A model generated the notes under the pieces. The model searched no databases, was not told where the DNA came from, and saw nothing but the letters and a program-made list of their open reading frames with translations. Shown here in pieces: positions 1-10,308 of a stretch of 37,129 nucleotides of DNA. The first letter of the stretch is position 1. Each line of letters opens with the position of its first letter. Made by a program: the position numbers and the translations under genes. The DNA is from Collinsella aerofaciens (GTDB lineage: Bacteria > Actinomycetota > Coriobacteriia > Coriobacteriales > Coriobacteriaceae): assembly GCF_901212495.1 (NCBI RefSeq), contig NZ_CAAKNY010000040.1, positions 1-37,129 on the forward strand, read 5' to 3'.

Positions 1-228
1 CGCGCGGCAAGGAGATATATTGCCAGACCGCGAAGCCGTGTGGGACGTCAATTCCACTCTTCACAAGTCCTACACAATCTATGGCTTTCTATATAGGAAG
101 TAGAAAGTCGAGTGCAGCAAGACCGCACGTATCAGATGATGACCCTTCGGTTAAGAGATATATAAAGATCGGTCACCTGTAAGTGCTTATCTACCCACGC
201 TTTTAGCTATGCAAACCAGCGCTTTCGA
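1..228. other. intergenic sequence, no gene recognised
   Basis: No convincing coding frame, tRNA or known RNA was recognised here. The only structure seen is a short inverted repeat, CTTTCTA at 85-91 with TAGAAAG at 101-107. The stretch lies beyond the terminator of the rplT operon and may be the flank of a gene outside the window. Confidence 0.4.
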
Positions 229-229
229 T

Positions 230-266
230 AAAAAAGAGGGAGTGTCGCGCACAGCGCGACACTCCC
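230..266 (-). terminator. intrinsic terminator of infC-rpmI-rplT
   Basis: A perfect 13-bp stem, GGGAGTGTCGCGC at 238-250 paired with 254-266, closes a 3-nt loop. Read on the minus strand it is followed by CTCTTTTTT (A-run at 230-235 on the plus strand). It sits about 20 bp after the rplT stop codon, the expected place for the end of this operon. Confidence 0.92.
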
Positions 267-287
267 CTAGCGATTCAACAGAATCAA

Positions 288-647
288 TTAGGCCTCGAGG
301 GCCTTCTTGGCGATGGTAGCCAGCTCGTTGAAGGACTCGATGTCCTCGTAAGCCATCTGAGCCAGGACCTTGCGGTCGAGCTCGATGCCGGCAACCTTCA
401 GGCCGTGCATGAACTGAGAGTAAGAGATGTCGTTCAGACGAGCAGCAGCGTTGATACGGGTGATCCAAAGAGAGCGAATCTCGCGCTTCTTGTTGCGGCG
501 ATCACGATACTGATACTGCAGGGAGTGCTGGACCTGCTCTTTAGCATGCTTGTAAGTACGCGAAGCGGCACCGTAGTAACCCTTCGCACGGTGCATAACG
601 GTACGGCGCTTCTTCTTGGCGGCAACAGCGCGCTTAATACGTGCCAT
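288..647 (-). CDS. rplT: 50S ribosomal protein L20
   Basis: L20 binds 23S rRNA early in assembly of the large ribosomal subunit. In several bacteria it also represses its own operon by binding the leader mRNA. The 119-residue product has the usual family length. It starts with the typical basic segment MARIKRAVAAKKKRR and carries the conserved RAKGYYG and RDRRNKKREIRSLWI segments. The start is an ATG with a TAGGAG Shine-Dalgarno sequence about 10 nt upstream. It is the last gene of infC-rpmI-rplT, in the conserved bacterial order, and a strong terminator follows. Identification is essentially certain. Confidence 0.98.
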   Translation of the reverse strand: MARIKRAVAAKKKRRTVMHRAKGYYGAASRTYKHAKEQVQHSLQYQYRDRRNKKREIRSLWITRINAAARLNDISYSQFMHGLKVAGIELDRKVLAQMAYEDIESFNELATIAKKALEA

Positions 648-693
648 GTTCTATCAACTCCTAGACGGTAAAACGAAAAACGGGAACGCGAAC

Positions 694-885
694 TTAGGCG
701 AGACGCGACTTGATGACCTTGCGGTCGGCAGCGGCGATCTCGGTCTCCTGACGGAAGCCACGCTTACGCTTGGTGGACTTCTTGCTCAGGATGTGGCTCT
801 TGAAAGCCTTGGCGCGCATAAGCTTGCCGGTACCAGTCTTGCGGAAACGCTTCTTGGTGCCGCTGTGGGACTTCATCTTAGGCAT
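694..885 (-). CDS. rpmI: 50S ribosomal protein L35
   Basis: A small basic protein of the large ribosomal subunit. The 63 residues match the family length, and the signature start [20 protein letters not shown] is intact, followed by a Lys/Arg-rich middle and the C-terminal [11 protein letters not shown]. It lies between infC (32 bp upstream) and rplT (46 bp downstream) in the standard order, so it should be co-transcribed with them and share their leader control. Nothing unusual was seen. Confidence 0.98.
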   Translation of the reverse strand: MPKMKSHSGTKKRFRKTGTGKLMRAKAFKSHILSKKSTKRKRGFRQETEIAAADRKVIKSRLA

Positions 886-917
886 GAAATACTCCTTAAT
901 CGGTTACAGAACACTAG

Positions 918-1472
918 TTACTTGGTATCGCTTGCCGCCTTATCCTCATCGAAGGCGCCCTTAATCGGGGCGAGCAGCATAAGCATGTTACGGCCTTCCA
1001 TCTTAGGCTTGGACTCGACCGTAGCGTAAGGCTTGAGATCCTCGGCGAGACGCTCGAGAACGTTAAGGCCCTGCTCCGGGTGAGCCATCTCACGGCCGCG
1101 GAACATGATGGTGATCTTAACGCGTGCGCCCTTCTTGAGGAAACGCAGAACGTGGCCCTTCTTGGTCTCGTAGTCGCCAACGTCAATCTTGGGTCGGAAC
1201 TTCATTTCCTTGACCTCGACCTTGGACTGGTTCTTACGAGCGGCCTTGGCCTTCATGGCCTGCTGGTACTTGAACTTACCGTAGTCCATGACCTTGCAGA
1301 CCGGCGGCTCCGCGTTGGGAGCGATCTCGACCAGGTCGAGACCCTGATCGTCGGCGACGCGCTGGGCATCGCGGATGGCGAACAGACCGAGCTGAGAGCC
1401 ATCGACGCCAATCAAACGGCACGAAGATGCAGTGATCTCGTCGTTGATGCGGGTGTCATCAGACTTAGCTAT
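918..1472 (-). CDS. infC: translation initiation factor IF-3, apparent ATA start
   Basis: IF-3 binds the 30S subunit, prevents premature 50S joining and checks the initiator tRNA and start codon. The protein has the N-domain (RINDEI, then LDLVEIAPNAEPPVCKVMDYGKF split over the linker) and the C-domain (VKEMKFRP, FRGREMAHPEQG). It is 184 residues when started at ATA, codon 1472-1470. I chose this start because a GGAGG lies 8 nt upstream and the resulting N-terminus, AKSDDTRINDEI, matches other IF-3 proteins. The in-frame ATG at 1487 overlaps that Shine-Dalgarno sequence and has none of its own. A longer frame back to 1532 would run through the leader terminator. infC with a rare start codon is known (AUU in E. 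coli) and serves autoregulation. ATA here is inferred from sequence only. Confidence 0.95.
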   Translation of the reverse strand: MAKSDDTRINDEITASSCRLIGVDGSQLGLFAIRDAQRVADDQGLDLVEIAPNAEPPVCKVMDYGKFKYQQAMKAKAARKNQSKVEVKEMKFRPKIDVGDYETKKGHVLRFLKKGARVKITIMFRGREMAHPEQGLNVLERLAEDLKPYATVESKPKMEGRNMLMLLAPIKGAFDEDKAASDTK

Positions 1473-1490
1473 TTTCCCTACCTCCATTCG

Positions 1491-1690
1491 TAAAAAAATA
1501 ACCCGGCGCTTTTCAGCAACCAGGTCGTACACATAGACATCCTCAATGTGAGGAAGGGAATCTAAGTTGTATGACCAGTCAGCTGCTCATTGGCGCCAAA
1601 AGGTGGGAACCCTCGGGTTCCTCTTTAGGGCATTGCGGGAACAACGCCTTCGCGATAATAACACGTACAGCGCGCTATCACATTTCGTAC
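1491..1690 (-). promoter_or_regulatory. infC leader with an intrinsic attenuator
   Basis: On the minus strand, ACCTGG (1525-1520) can pair with CCGGGT (1506-1501), enclosing an inner GCT-GAAA-AGC hairpin. An immediate U-tract, TATTTTTTT, follows at 1500-1492. This is a good intrinsic terminator only 20 bp before the infC start. Two upstream hairpins, CCTCA-ATG-TGAGG at 1541-1553 and GGAACCC-TC-GGGTTCC at 1606-1621, could take part in switching. Known biology: L20 controls this operon by leader attenuation in Bacillus. That L20 is the ligand here is inferred. Confidence 0.65.
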
Positions 1691-1757
1691 ACGAAAAGGG
1701 GGCCTCGACCCCCTTGAACGCTCGCTTGCATGTATGGTGCCCGAGGCGAGACTCGAA
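1690..1757 (-). repeat. duplicate of the tRNA-Leu 3' end plus terminator (copy 2)
   Basis: This 68-bp stretch is nearly identical to 1873-1941, with one A fewer. On the minus strand it starts exactly at the T-loop (TTCGAGT) and carries the 3' T-stem, the 3' acceptor strand with CCA, the linker, and the GGGGG-TCGAGG-CCCCC-TTTT terminator (1694-1715). The 5' part of a tRNA is missing, so it is not a functional tRNA. It may be the remnant of an integration site or of a tRNA duplication. Confidence 0.85.
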
Positions 1758-1872
1758 GGGCCTTCGCTTCGCGAAGCCCCGGGCTTCGGGCGCATGGCGC
1801 CCTCGCCACGCTCCGCTACAAACAGGCCACAGGCCTGTTTGCTTAACGCTCCGCGCGCTCACGCGAGTTCGG
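1758..1872. other. spacer between tRNA 3'-end repeats, with palindromes
   Basis: No gene is seen. The spacer holds a perfect 10-bp hairpin, CAAACAGGCC at 1819-1828 with its complement at 1832-1841, and GC-rich self-complementary stretches around 1762-1800. It looks like repetitive extragenic sequence and not like an insertion with its own gene. Confidence 0.5.
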
Positions 1873-1941
1873 CACGAAAAAGGGGGCCTCGACCCCCTTG
1901 AACGCTCGCTTGCATGTATGGTGCCCGAGGCGAGACTCGAA
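1873..1941 (-). repeat. tRNA-Leu 3' end plus terminator (copy 1)
   Basis: This is the intact partner of the 1690-1757 repeat. It overlaps the 3' end of tRNA-Leu from the T-loop onward and continues through the tRNA terminator. Confidence 0.85.
1877..1899 (-). terminator. tRNA-Leu terminator
   Basis: The minus strand reads AAGGGGG-TCGAGG-CCCCCTTTTT: a 7-bp stem with a 6-nt loop that runs straight into a T-tract, about 20 nt after the tRNA CCA end. An almost identical hairpin lies in the duplicate at 1694-1715. Confidence 0.85.
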
Positions 1942-2005
1942 CTCGCACGTTGTTGCCAACGGTGGATTTTGAGTCCACTGCGTCTGCCAATTCCGCCACT
2001 CGGGC
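1919..2005 (-). tRNA. tRNA-Leu (anticodon CAA)
   Basis: The minus strand folds as a class II tRNA. The acceptor GCCCGAG pairs with CTCGGGC, followed by an A discriminator and an encoded CCA. The D-arm is GCGG...CGC. The anticodon stem GTGGA/TCCAC has loop CTCAAAA, giving anticodon CAA, which reads UUG. The long variable arm is CGTT-GGCAAC-AACG, and the T-arm is GCGAG-TTCGAGT-CTCGC. All arms pair correctly, so it should be functional. Its 3' part is duplicated at 1731-1757. Confidence 0.97.
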
Positions 2006-2021
2006 ACGCAATGCGTGAGTT

Positions 2022-2050
2022 AGTTTATCACAGCTTTCAGTTGATTAGTC
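2022..2050 (-). promoter_or_regulatory. possible tRNA-Leu promoter
   Basis: On the minus strand an extended -10 element, TGATAAACT (TAAACT at 2027-2022), ends 16 nt before the mature tRNA. A -35 match 17 nt upstream (GACTAA) is weak. The element sits just after, and partly within, the 3' end of the upstream gene. Confidence 0.45.
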
Positions 2051-3478
2051 CGAAAATGGAACTTCGAGCATTTCGATGAGTTCGACCGAACGAAGCATCT
2101 CGCGCCGACGGCATCCGCGACCGTTAACCGAGGCTTCGCCCATCTGGTTGTCATAGGGATCCTCGCGCATGCCATCGAAAACAGGCACAAACTCAGCCTG
2201 GAATCGATCGTTGGCCACCATACGCCACGGGTCGAGATTGCCAAAGTAGTGGCGACGACGCCATTCCTCCCCCATCCTGCGTGCCGAGGAACCAAACGAT
2301 ACGTCGGCGTTAAGCCAACCGGTCTGGGGTGTGTAGAACTCAGCCCAATCGTGCGGCCCCACCGAATCGGGTGCAACATACAGGCCGCTCTGCCAACGGG
2401 CAGGCACGCCAGCGATGCGGCACATGGTGATAAACGTGAGCGCCATAACGCCGCAATCGCCGCGGAGCGAATGTGCGCAGTCGTCGGCAATAGATCCCAA
2501 AAGCAGGTACGGTGGCTGATAGCGATAGTCGACATGCTGTGTCAGGTAATCGTAGATAGCACGAGCGCGATCGAGCGGATCCTTGAGCCCGTCAATGATA
2601 CGCGCCGTCAGTTGACGCAGATACGGCGTAAACGCGATGTGCGGACGGTCCTCGGAAGCGTCCTCGGGCAGCGGTGCATCCATACAAGGATGCGATGGGA
2701 GCGCGCCACCATAGATATCGCAATAGGCGGCATCGATTTGGTAACGATAGGTCACCGAGAACGATCGGTCGGTCGAGGAGACCCACGAGGCAGCACGCGC
2801 CGAAGCATTCGCAGGAGCAATGGACCCCTCCGACGTCATATCGAGAACCTCGATATGAGACTGTTGACGACAGGCGGCGGCAACGGGCAGCCACGCGCGA
2901 ACGGTCTCTCCCTCCAGAGCCCCGGGGACAGACACGGATGCCTTAAGCGTGATGACGCGAGTCAGCCCGTTTTGCGACTCCATCTCCCTGAGCATCTGGT
3001 TACGCAGCGCCATGCCGTCCGTAGAATCGGGACGCAGGCCCGGAACCTCCTTGGGGTACACGCGAAGCGAATCGAGGAAGTTATCGAGAACAAACAGCTC
3101 GCCATCGACAAAGCGCCAGTCAATACGCTTACGATTAATCAGGTCATCAAACTGCTCTTCGGTAAACTCAGGCCACTCCTCGCGAATCATCGCAATGGCC
3201 CGATCACGCGACACCGAAAAATGAAGCGGCGTCTCGAGCATACGATACCGCTCAGCACGAACACAAGCAGCCAGCGAAGGCTCAGGGTTCTGCTCCAAAA
3301 GGCGATCGCAGGCAGCAACAGCCTGCGTTAAATACCCGGCATCCTTGAGACGAAGAATCTCGGGCGGCAGTCCAATATCGAGATGACGAAAGTCATCACA
3401 GCAGACATCAACAGAGCAACCAACAGGACCCTCGTCAATAACCTTCCCATCCGAAGGCAGCACATCAATAACAGCCAT
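2045..3478 (-). CDS. transglutaminase-like superfamily protein
   Basis: A predicted papain-fold transglutaminase-like protein of 477 residues. The core shows the catalytic triad in order: Cys342 in LRGDCGVMAL, His376 in GPHDWAEFY and Asp392 in NADVSFG. Bacterial members of this superfamily are mostly proteases or amide hydrolases, and the substrate cannot be told here. The N-terminal 250 residues are not recognised, and no signal peptide or membrane segment is seen, so it is probably cytoplasmic. The start at ATG 3478 has GGGAG 5 nt upstream. A frame extending to 3574 has no Shine-Dalgarno sequence and an unlikely N-terminus. It stands alone between fba and tRNA-Leu. Confidence 0.8.
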   Translation of the reverse strand: MAVIDVLPSDGKVIDEGPVGCSVDVCCDDFRHLDIGLPPEILRLKDAGYLTQAVAACDRLLEQNPEPSLAACVRAERYRMLETPLHFSVSRDRAIAMIREEWPEFTEEQFDDLINRKRIDWRFVDGELFVLDNFLDSLRVYPKEVPGLRPDSTDGMALRNQMLREMESQNGLTRVITLKASVSVPGALEGETVRAWLPVAAACRQQSHIEVLDMTSEGSIAPANASARAASWVSSTDRSFSVTYRYQIDAAYCDIYGGALPSHPCMDAPLPEDASEDRPHIAFTPYLRQLTARIIDGLKDPLDRARAIYDYLTQHVDYRYQPPYLLLGSIADDCAHSLRGDCGVMALTFITMCRIAGVPARWQSGLYVAPDSVGPHDWAEFYTPQTGWLNADVSFGSSARRMGEEWRRRHYFGNLDPWRMVANDRFQAEFVPVFDGMREDPYDNQMGEASVNGRGCRRREMLRSVELIEMLEVPFSD

Positions 3479-3580
3479 AACCACTCCCACATCAAACGAC
3501 AGACTGTCCCCATTGTACCGACATAAAAACAAAGCCCCAACCAAGGAGCCCCAACACCGCTGAACGATAGTCAAAGAAAC

Positions 3581-3668
3581 AATTCAGTCTTGTAACCCTG
3601 GGGCGTTAAACGAAGGAAGCCCCGTCCCCCGGAACTGTTTCCTTGGCGCGACTTCTGGCAAAGCCAGT
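3581..3668. repeat. diverged half copy of a structured repeat
   Basis: This stretch aligns with 3678-3767 across about 88 bp. Both share AATTCAG, GTAACCCTG, GGA-GCCCCGT-CCCCGGA and CGCGACTTCTGGC-AAGCCAG, with scattered substitutions. It stops after the central CTGGC-AAA-GCCAG hairpin and lacks the second half of the element, so it looks like a truncated tandem copy. Confidence 0.65.
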
Positions 3669-3677
3669 AGCCATCTT

Positions 3678-3806
3678 AATTCAGCCCAGTAACCCTGTAG
3701 CGAGTTAACAAAGGAGGCCCCGTTTCCCCGGAGCTGATTCCGTCGCGCGACTTCTGGCGAAGCCAGGTGAGCGCGAGGGAAACAGCGTAGGGGAAACGGG
3801 GCCTCC
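3678..3806. repeat. long folded inverted-repeat element after fba
   Basis: A 17-bp perfect inverted repeat, GGAGGCCCCGTTTCCCC at 3713-3729 with 3790-3806, encloses further nested pairs: GCTG 3733-3736 with 3783-3786, TTCC 3738-3741 with 3778-3781, TCGCGC 3743-3748 with 3771-3776, and CTGGC 3754-3758 with 3762-3766. The whole 94-bp stretch can fold into one long stem. On the minus strand it follows fba and ends in CCTTTGTT, so it may also help end transcription. No gene is seen in 3575-3827. Confidence 0.7.
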
Positions 3807-3827
3807 GGCGGGAAGTTAAACCGCTAC

Positions 3828-4694
3828 TTACGCCTTGTTGACGGAGCCAAACTCCTCCATGAGCTCCTTGGTGCGGGCAACGATGTTGTCGCGACCAGGC
3901 TTGAGGAGCTTGCGGGGGTCAAAGCCCTTGCCCTGCTGATCCTTGCCAGCCTCGATGTACTCGCGAACGCCCTTGGCGAAGACGAGCTGCAGGTCGGTGT
4001 TGACGTTGATCTTGGAGATGCCCAGGGAGATGGCCTTCTTGATCTGATCCTCGGGGATGCCGGTGCCACCGTGCAGGACGAGGGGCAGATCGCCGGTCTG
4101 GGCCTTAATCTCGCCCAGGCGCTCGAAGGAAAGGCCAGCCCAGTCGGCGGGGTACACGCCGTGGATGTTGCCGATGCCGCAGGCGAGGAAGTCGACGCCC
4201 AGGTCAGCGATCTGCTTGCACTCAGCAGGATCAGCGAGCTCGCCGCTGGAGGTCACGCCGTCCTCGGTGCCGCCGATGCCGCCGACCTCGGCCTCGATGG
4301 ACATGCCCTTGGAGTGGGCAAGCTCAACGAGCTCCTTGGTGCGGTCGAGGTTAAGCTGGAAGGTCTCCTCGTGAGAGCCGTCATACATGATGGACGTGAA
4401 GCCGGCCTCGATGCACTTGAAGCAGTCCTCGTAAGAACCGTGATCGAGGTGAAGGGCGACGGGAACGGTAACGCCCGTGGCCTCGACGGCAGCCTTGACC
4501 ATGTCGGCGCAGACCTTGAAACCGCCCATCCACTTAGCGGCACCAGCGGTGCACTGAAGGATCAGCGGAGACTTGGCCTCCTCGGCGGCCTGGAGAATAG
4601 CCAGGGTCCACTCGAGGTTGTTGGTGTTGAAGGCACCGAGACCGTACTTGCCGGCCTCGGCCTTCTTGAGCATGTCTGCTGCGTTGACGAGCAT
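3828..4694 (-). CDS. fba: class II fructose-1,6-bisphosphate aldolase
   Basis: A zinc-dependent glycolytic enzyme that cleaves fructose-1,6-bisphosphate to DHAP and glyceraldehyde-3-phosphate in the cytoplasm. The 288 residues fit the class II family. The HLDHG motif (catalytic Asp84, metal His85), Glu136 in EAEVGG, His178 in GNIHGVY and His208 in VLHGGTG are all present, as is the NVNTDLQ phosphate-binding region. The start has AGGAGG 7 nt upstream. It has its own probable promoter and is separated from the upstream AEC gene by a hairpin, so it is probably expressed separately from the glucoside locus. Tagatose-bisphosphate aldolases are close relatives and cannot be fully excluded. Confidence 0.93.
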   Translation of the reverse strand: MLVNAADMLKKAEAGKYGLGAFNTNNLEWTLAILQAAEEAKSPLILQCTAGAAKWMGGFKVCADMVKAAVEATGVTVPVALHLDHGSYEDCFKCIEAGFTSIMYDGSHEETFQLNLDRTKELVELAHSKGMSIEAEVGGIGGTEDGVTSSGELADPAECKQIADLGVDFLACGIGNIHGVYPADWAGLSFERLGEIKAQTGDLPLVLHGGTGIPEDQIKKAISLGISKINVNTDLQLVFAKGVREYIEAGKDQQGKGFDPRKLLKPGRDNIVARTKELMEEFGSVNKA

Positions 4695-4733
4695 AAAAGA
4701 ACCTCCTGTAAGGTTGCTCCGATAACGCCTGTG

Positions 4734-4761
4734 ATTTTACCACGGTAAGCCGCTGCGTAAA
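4734..4761 (-). promoter_or_regulatory. probable fba promoter
   Basis: On the minus strand, TTTACG (-35, 4761-4756) is separated by 16 nt from TAAAAT (-10, 4739-4734), about 40 nt before the fba start. Further upstream lie an imperfect inverted repeat, TTCGT-GAATAA-ACGAA, around 4763-4779 and the palindrome TTGGCCAA at 4791-4798; these could be operators. Confidence 0.5.
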
Positions 4762-4833
4762 CGTTCGTTTATTCACGAATATGACGCAAATTGGCCAAAT
4801 TTCGACCGTTCGCCCCACTCAAACATTCCGTTG

Positions 4834-4875
4834 GCGCATTCGGGGGTTGACGAAACCACCAACCCCCGAATGCGC
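4834..4875 (-). terminator. hairpin ending the AEC / locus I operon
   Basis: A perfect 16-bp stem, GCGCATTCGGGGGTTG at 4834-4849 with 4860-4875, has a 10-nt loop and lies 20 bp after the AEC stop codon. No clear T-tract follows on the minus strand, so it may act as a 3' end stabiliser or as an imperfect terminator. Confidence 0.6.
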
Positions 4876-4895
4876 AAAGCATCCTAAGAACAAAC

Positions 4896-5815
4896 CTAAG
4901 TCAATAGCATTGATGCCATCTGAAGCACCAGCGGCATACTGATGAGCGACAGCAAAGTCGATAATGCAACAAGGCCAATGCCAAACTTATAGTTGCCACC
5001 ATACTTATCCGACAGGATCGCAGCGAACGACGCGACCGGTGAGGCCATTGCAATCAGCACGGTTAGCCTAACGTTAAGGTCTACGAAGGGAAATAAAGCT
5101 AAGACGAAAATCGTCACGGCCGGAACGATAATCAGCCTGAGCAAACTGACGAGGTAGGCCTTTCGGCTCGTTGCAATCGCACGCAAGTCGCTCTGTGCCA
5201 GATATGCACCAAGCACGATCATAACGAGACCGGTGTTGAGCGCCCCCAAGTCGTCCAGCACCGACGCCATCAGTGCCGGAGGATGAATCGAGCACACGAA
5301 ACAAACGAAGCCGGCTGCGATCATGATCATGTTGGGGTTGGCCACACACTTTTTAAGTGAAACCTGAGAACGATCACTGGAGACCAGCCAAACACCATAT
5401 GTCCAAATAATGGCAGTCATGACCGCGCTCGTAATTGACATATAGAAGATGTAGTCAGACCCCAAAACGCCCATAATAATTGGCACGCCAATGAAACCGC
5501 TGTTTGAAAAGATAACAGCGTATCGGGCAACGCCGTCTTCCTTTTTAAAAAACGTCTTAGTTATCAGAGCCGTTATTGTCAAGATCGCAATAGTGACCCC
5601 GGTGCAGAACAACGCATCGACAATCTTGTCGAAATCGAAATCGACCATCAGGGTCTTGAGTGTGATGCAGGGATAGGCTATATAGATGACAGCGCTTGCC
5701 ATCTGACTTGCCCCCGCACGATCGATAATCTTGGCCTTGTAAAGGGCAAATCCGATCGCCATCAAGATAAACATGATGACGATCTGATTCACGAGCGCGG
5801 AAACCGCACCCCCCA

Positions 5816-5816
<1 letters not shown>
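4896..5816 (-). CDS. AEC-family transporter (auxin efflux carrier type)
   Basis: A 306-residue, strongly hydrophobic membrane protein with about ten predicted transmembrane segments. The N-terminal LVNQIVIMFILMAIGFALYKAKII is typical of AEC permeases, and the break YIAYPCITL lies in helix 2. Family members move organic anions such as malate, or auxin in plants. The substrate here is unknown. Its ATG overlaps the stop of the upstream phospho-beta-glucosidase (TAATG), which implies translational coupling. That placement suggests a role with the glucosidase, perhaps export of the aglycone released from aryl-glucosides; this role is inferred. A homologue sits beside the GH1 genes of locus II. Confidence 0.85.
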
Positions 5817-7264
<1,448 letters not shown>

Positions 7265-7274
7265 TTATGTAATG

Positions 7275-7304
7275 GCACGGCCGGATAAAGAATGCCGGCC
7301 GTGC
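7275..7304 (-). other. intercistronic GC hairpin
   Basis: GCACGGCCGG at 7275-7284 pairs perfectly with 7295-7304, between two GH1 genes of the same operon. There is no T-tract, so RNA processing or stabilisation is more likely than termination. Confidence 0.6.
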
Positions 7305-7320
7305 TAAGGGTGTTCAGCAA

Positions 7321-8854
<1,534 letters not shown>

Positions 8855-8899
8855 CATAGCTACAGGCTAGTAATCGCATCTGCGATCAGCTTGGTGGTC

Positions 8900-10207
8900 T
8901 TAGGCTGCGTCCTCCTCCTGCTCCTTTTTTGCGAGCTTGGAGTTAGCGGCCACGAAGGGAATCCAGATAAGCGTGCCGACGACAAGCTCAATGGCCTGGA
9001 CCACGATGCCCTGCCAACCATGACCGACAAAAGCATTGAGTAGGATGGGCACACCGAAGGGAACGTCAACGGTATTGCAGGGCAGGAAGCCAATGGAGGT
9101 CGCAAACATGGCAATAGCAACGCAGACACCGCTACCGAGGGCGAACGGGACAGCATAAATCGGATTCAGAACCAGAGGGATACCGAAGACGACAGGCTCG
9201 GAGATTCCGCAAAGGCCGGGCAGGAAACCAAGCTTAGCGATAGCCTTCTCCTCGTCGCGCTTAGAGAAGAGGAAGATGGCAATAATGAGACACAGGGTCA
9301 TGCCCGCACCGCCAGGAGCGACAAAGCAATTCCAGAATCCCATGGTAAACGGGGAATCGGGCATGGTGCCGGCGGCAAGGGCGGCAGTGTTGGCGGCGAT
9401 GGCGGCGTTGAACATGGGATTTCGGACCGGAGAAACGATAAGGCCGCCGTGAATACCGAGAACCCAGAAGAGCTGAGAAACAACAACGATGACGATAACG
9501 CCGGCAGGGGTCTTAAAGGCTGCCTCCAGCGGAGCCTGCATGAGGCCGTAAATCCAATCGTTGATGTAAGAACCAGTGAGTGCCTGGAAGCCAAGGCCGA
9601 AAACTGCACTAGCGACCAAAACGATGAAAACCGGAATCATTACGTTAAAGGACTGAGCGATGCCAGAAGGGACCGAGGGGGGCATCTTGATCTTAATCTG
9701 GTCGATCTTGGAAAGCCAGCAGAACAGCGAGCCGAAGACAACAGCAGTGAGCATACCGACGAAAAGGCCCTGCGCGCCCATCTGGGTGGTGAGCAGGCCG
9801 GAGACCGGCATCTCGAGTGCGTTGCCGGCGCCATCAACCTTGATCGAGCTGCAGATCATAGAGATGTAGGCGGCAACGGAAACGAGGGCCGTCGGATACT
9901 CGGGGGCCTTCTTGGCACGCGCCAGATACAGGCCGATCAGAAACGTGATGGGCACCGTCATAAAGGACATGGTGCAGTAGTTGATAGCCGTAAATGCGGG
10001 CTCAAGGCCGGCTAGAGCCGGAATCCATTGGGCAAGACCGGTCGTGGTCGAGGAGACCAGGGTCTTGAGAAGGGTGCCCATGGAACCGACAATAACGAAG
10101 GGCATGAACGCGGTGAAGGCGTCCTTAATAGCAGAAAGGTAGACGTTGTCGCCCACTTTTTCTGCGACAACCATCATTACATCTTCGAATTTCTCGGAGA
10201 AAGCCAT
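8900..10207 (-). CDS. PTS lactose/cellobiose-type EIIC permease
   Basis: The membrane channel of a Lac/Cel-family phosphotransferase system, 435 residues with about ten hydrophobic segments. Recognisable regions are the N-terminal FMPFVIVGSMGTL, the loop LGIHGGLIVSPV and GLCGISEPVVFGIPLVLNP, which is close to the family's substrate-site motif. The start at 10207 follows an AGGT-type Shine-Dalgarno sequence; an upstream extension to 10267 adds 20 unlikely residues. Separate IIA and IIB genes lie upstream in the same operon, so a full IIABC system is encoded. Cellobiose and related beta-glucosides are the likely substrates given the GH1 neighbours. Confidence 0.93.
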   Translation of the reverse strand: MAFSEKFEDVMMVVAEKVGDNVYLSAIKDAFTAFMPFVIVGSMGTLLKTLVSSTTTGLAQWIPALAGLEPAFTAINYCTMSFMTVPITFLIGLYLARAKKAPEYPTALVSVAAYISMICSSIKVDGAGNALEMPVSGLLTTQMGAQGLFVGMLTAVVFGSLFCWLSKIDQIKIKMPPSVPSGIAQSFNVMIPVFIVLVASAVFGLGFQALTGSYINDWIYGLMQAPLEAAFKTPAGVIVIVVVSQLFWVLGIHGGLIVSPVRNPMFNAAIAANTAALAAGTMPDSPFTMGFWNCFVAPGGAGMTLCLIIAIFLFSKRDEEKAIAKLGFLPGLCGISEPVVFGIPLVLNPIYAVPFALGSGVCVAIAMFATSIGFLPCNTVDVPFGVPILLNAFVGHGWQGIVVQAIELVVGTLIWIPFVAANSKLAKKEQEEDAA

Positions 10208-10308
10208 ATGATGTACCTGCTTTCGAAAGTAATGTACCAGTGCTTTCGGTGGCAAGCCGCCACGCAAGGTGGAATATGCGCGGCGGCGCCTGATGAGGGC
10301 GTAGGCCC

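Noticed and set aside
1473..1532. N-terminal extension of IF-3 starting at 1532
   Set aside because: It runs through the leader terminator hairpin, has no family similarity and lacks a Shine-Dalgarno sequence.
1690..1757. A second tRNA-Leu gene
   Set aside because: Only the T-loop to CCA part is present; the 5' acceptor strand, D-arm and anticodon arm are missing.
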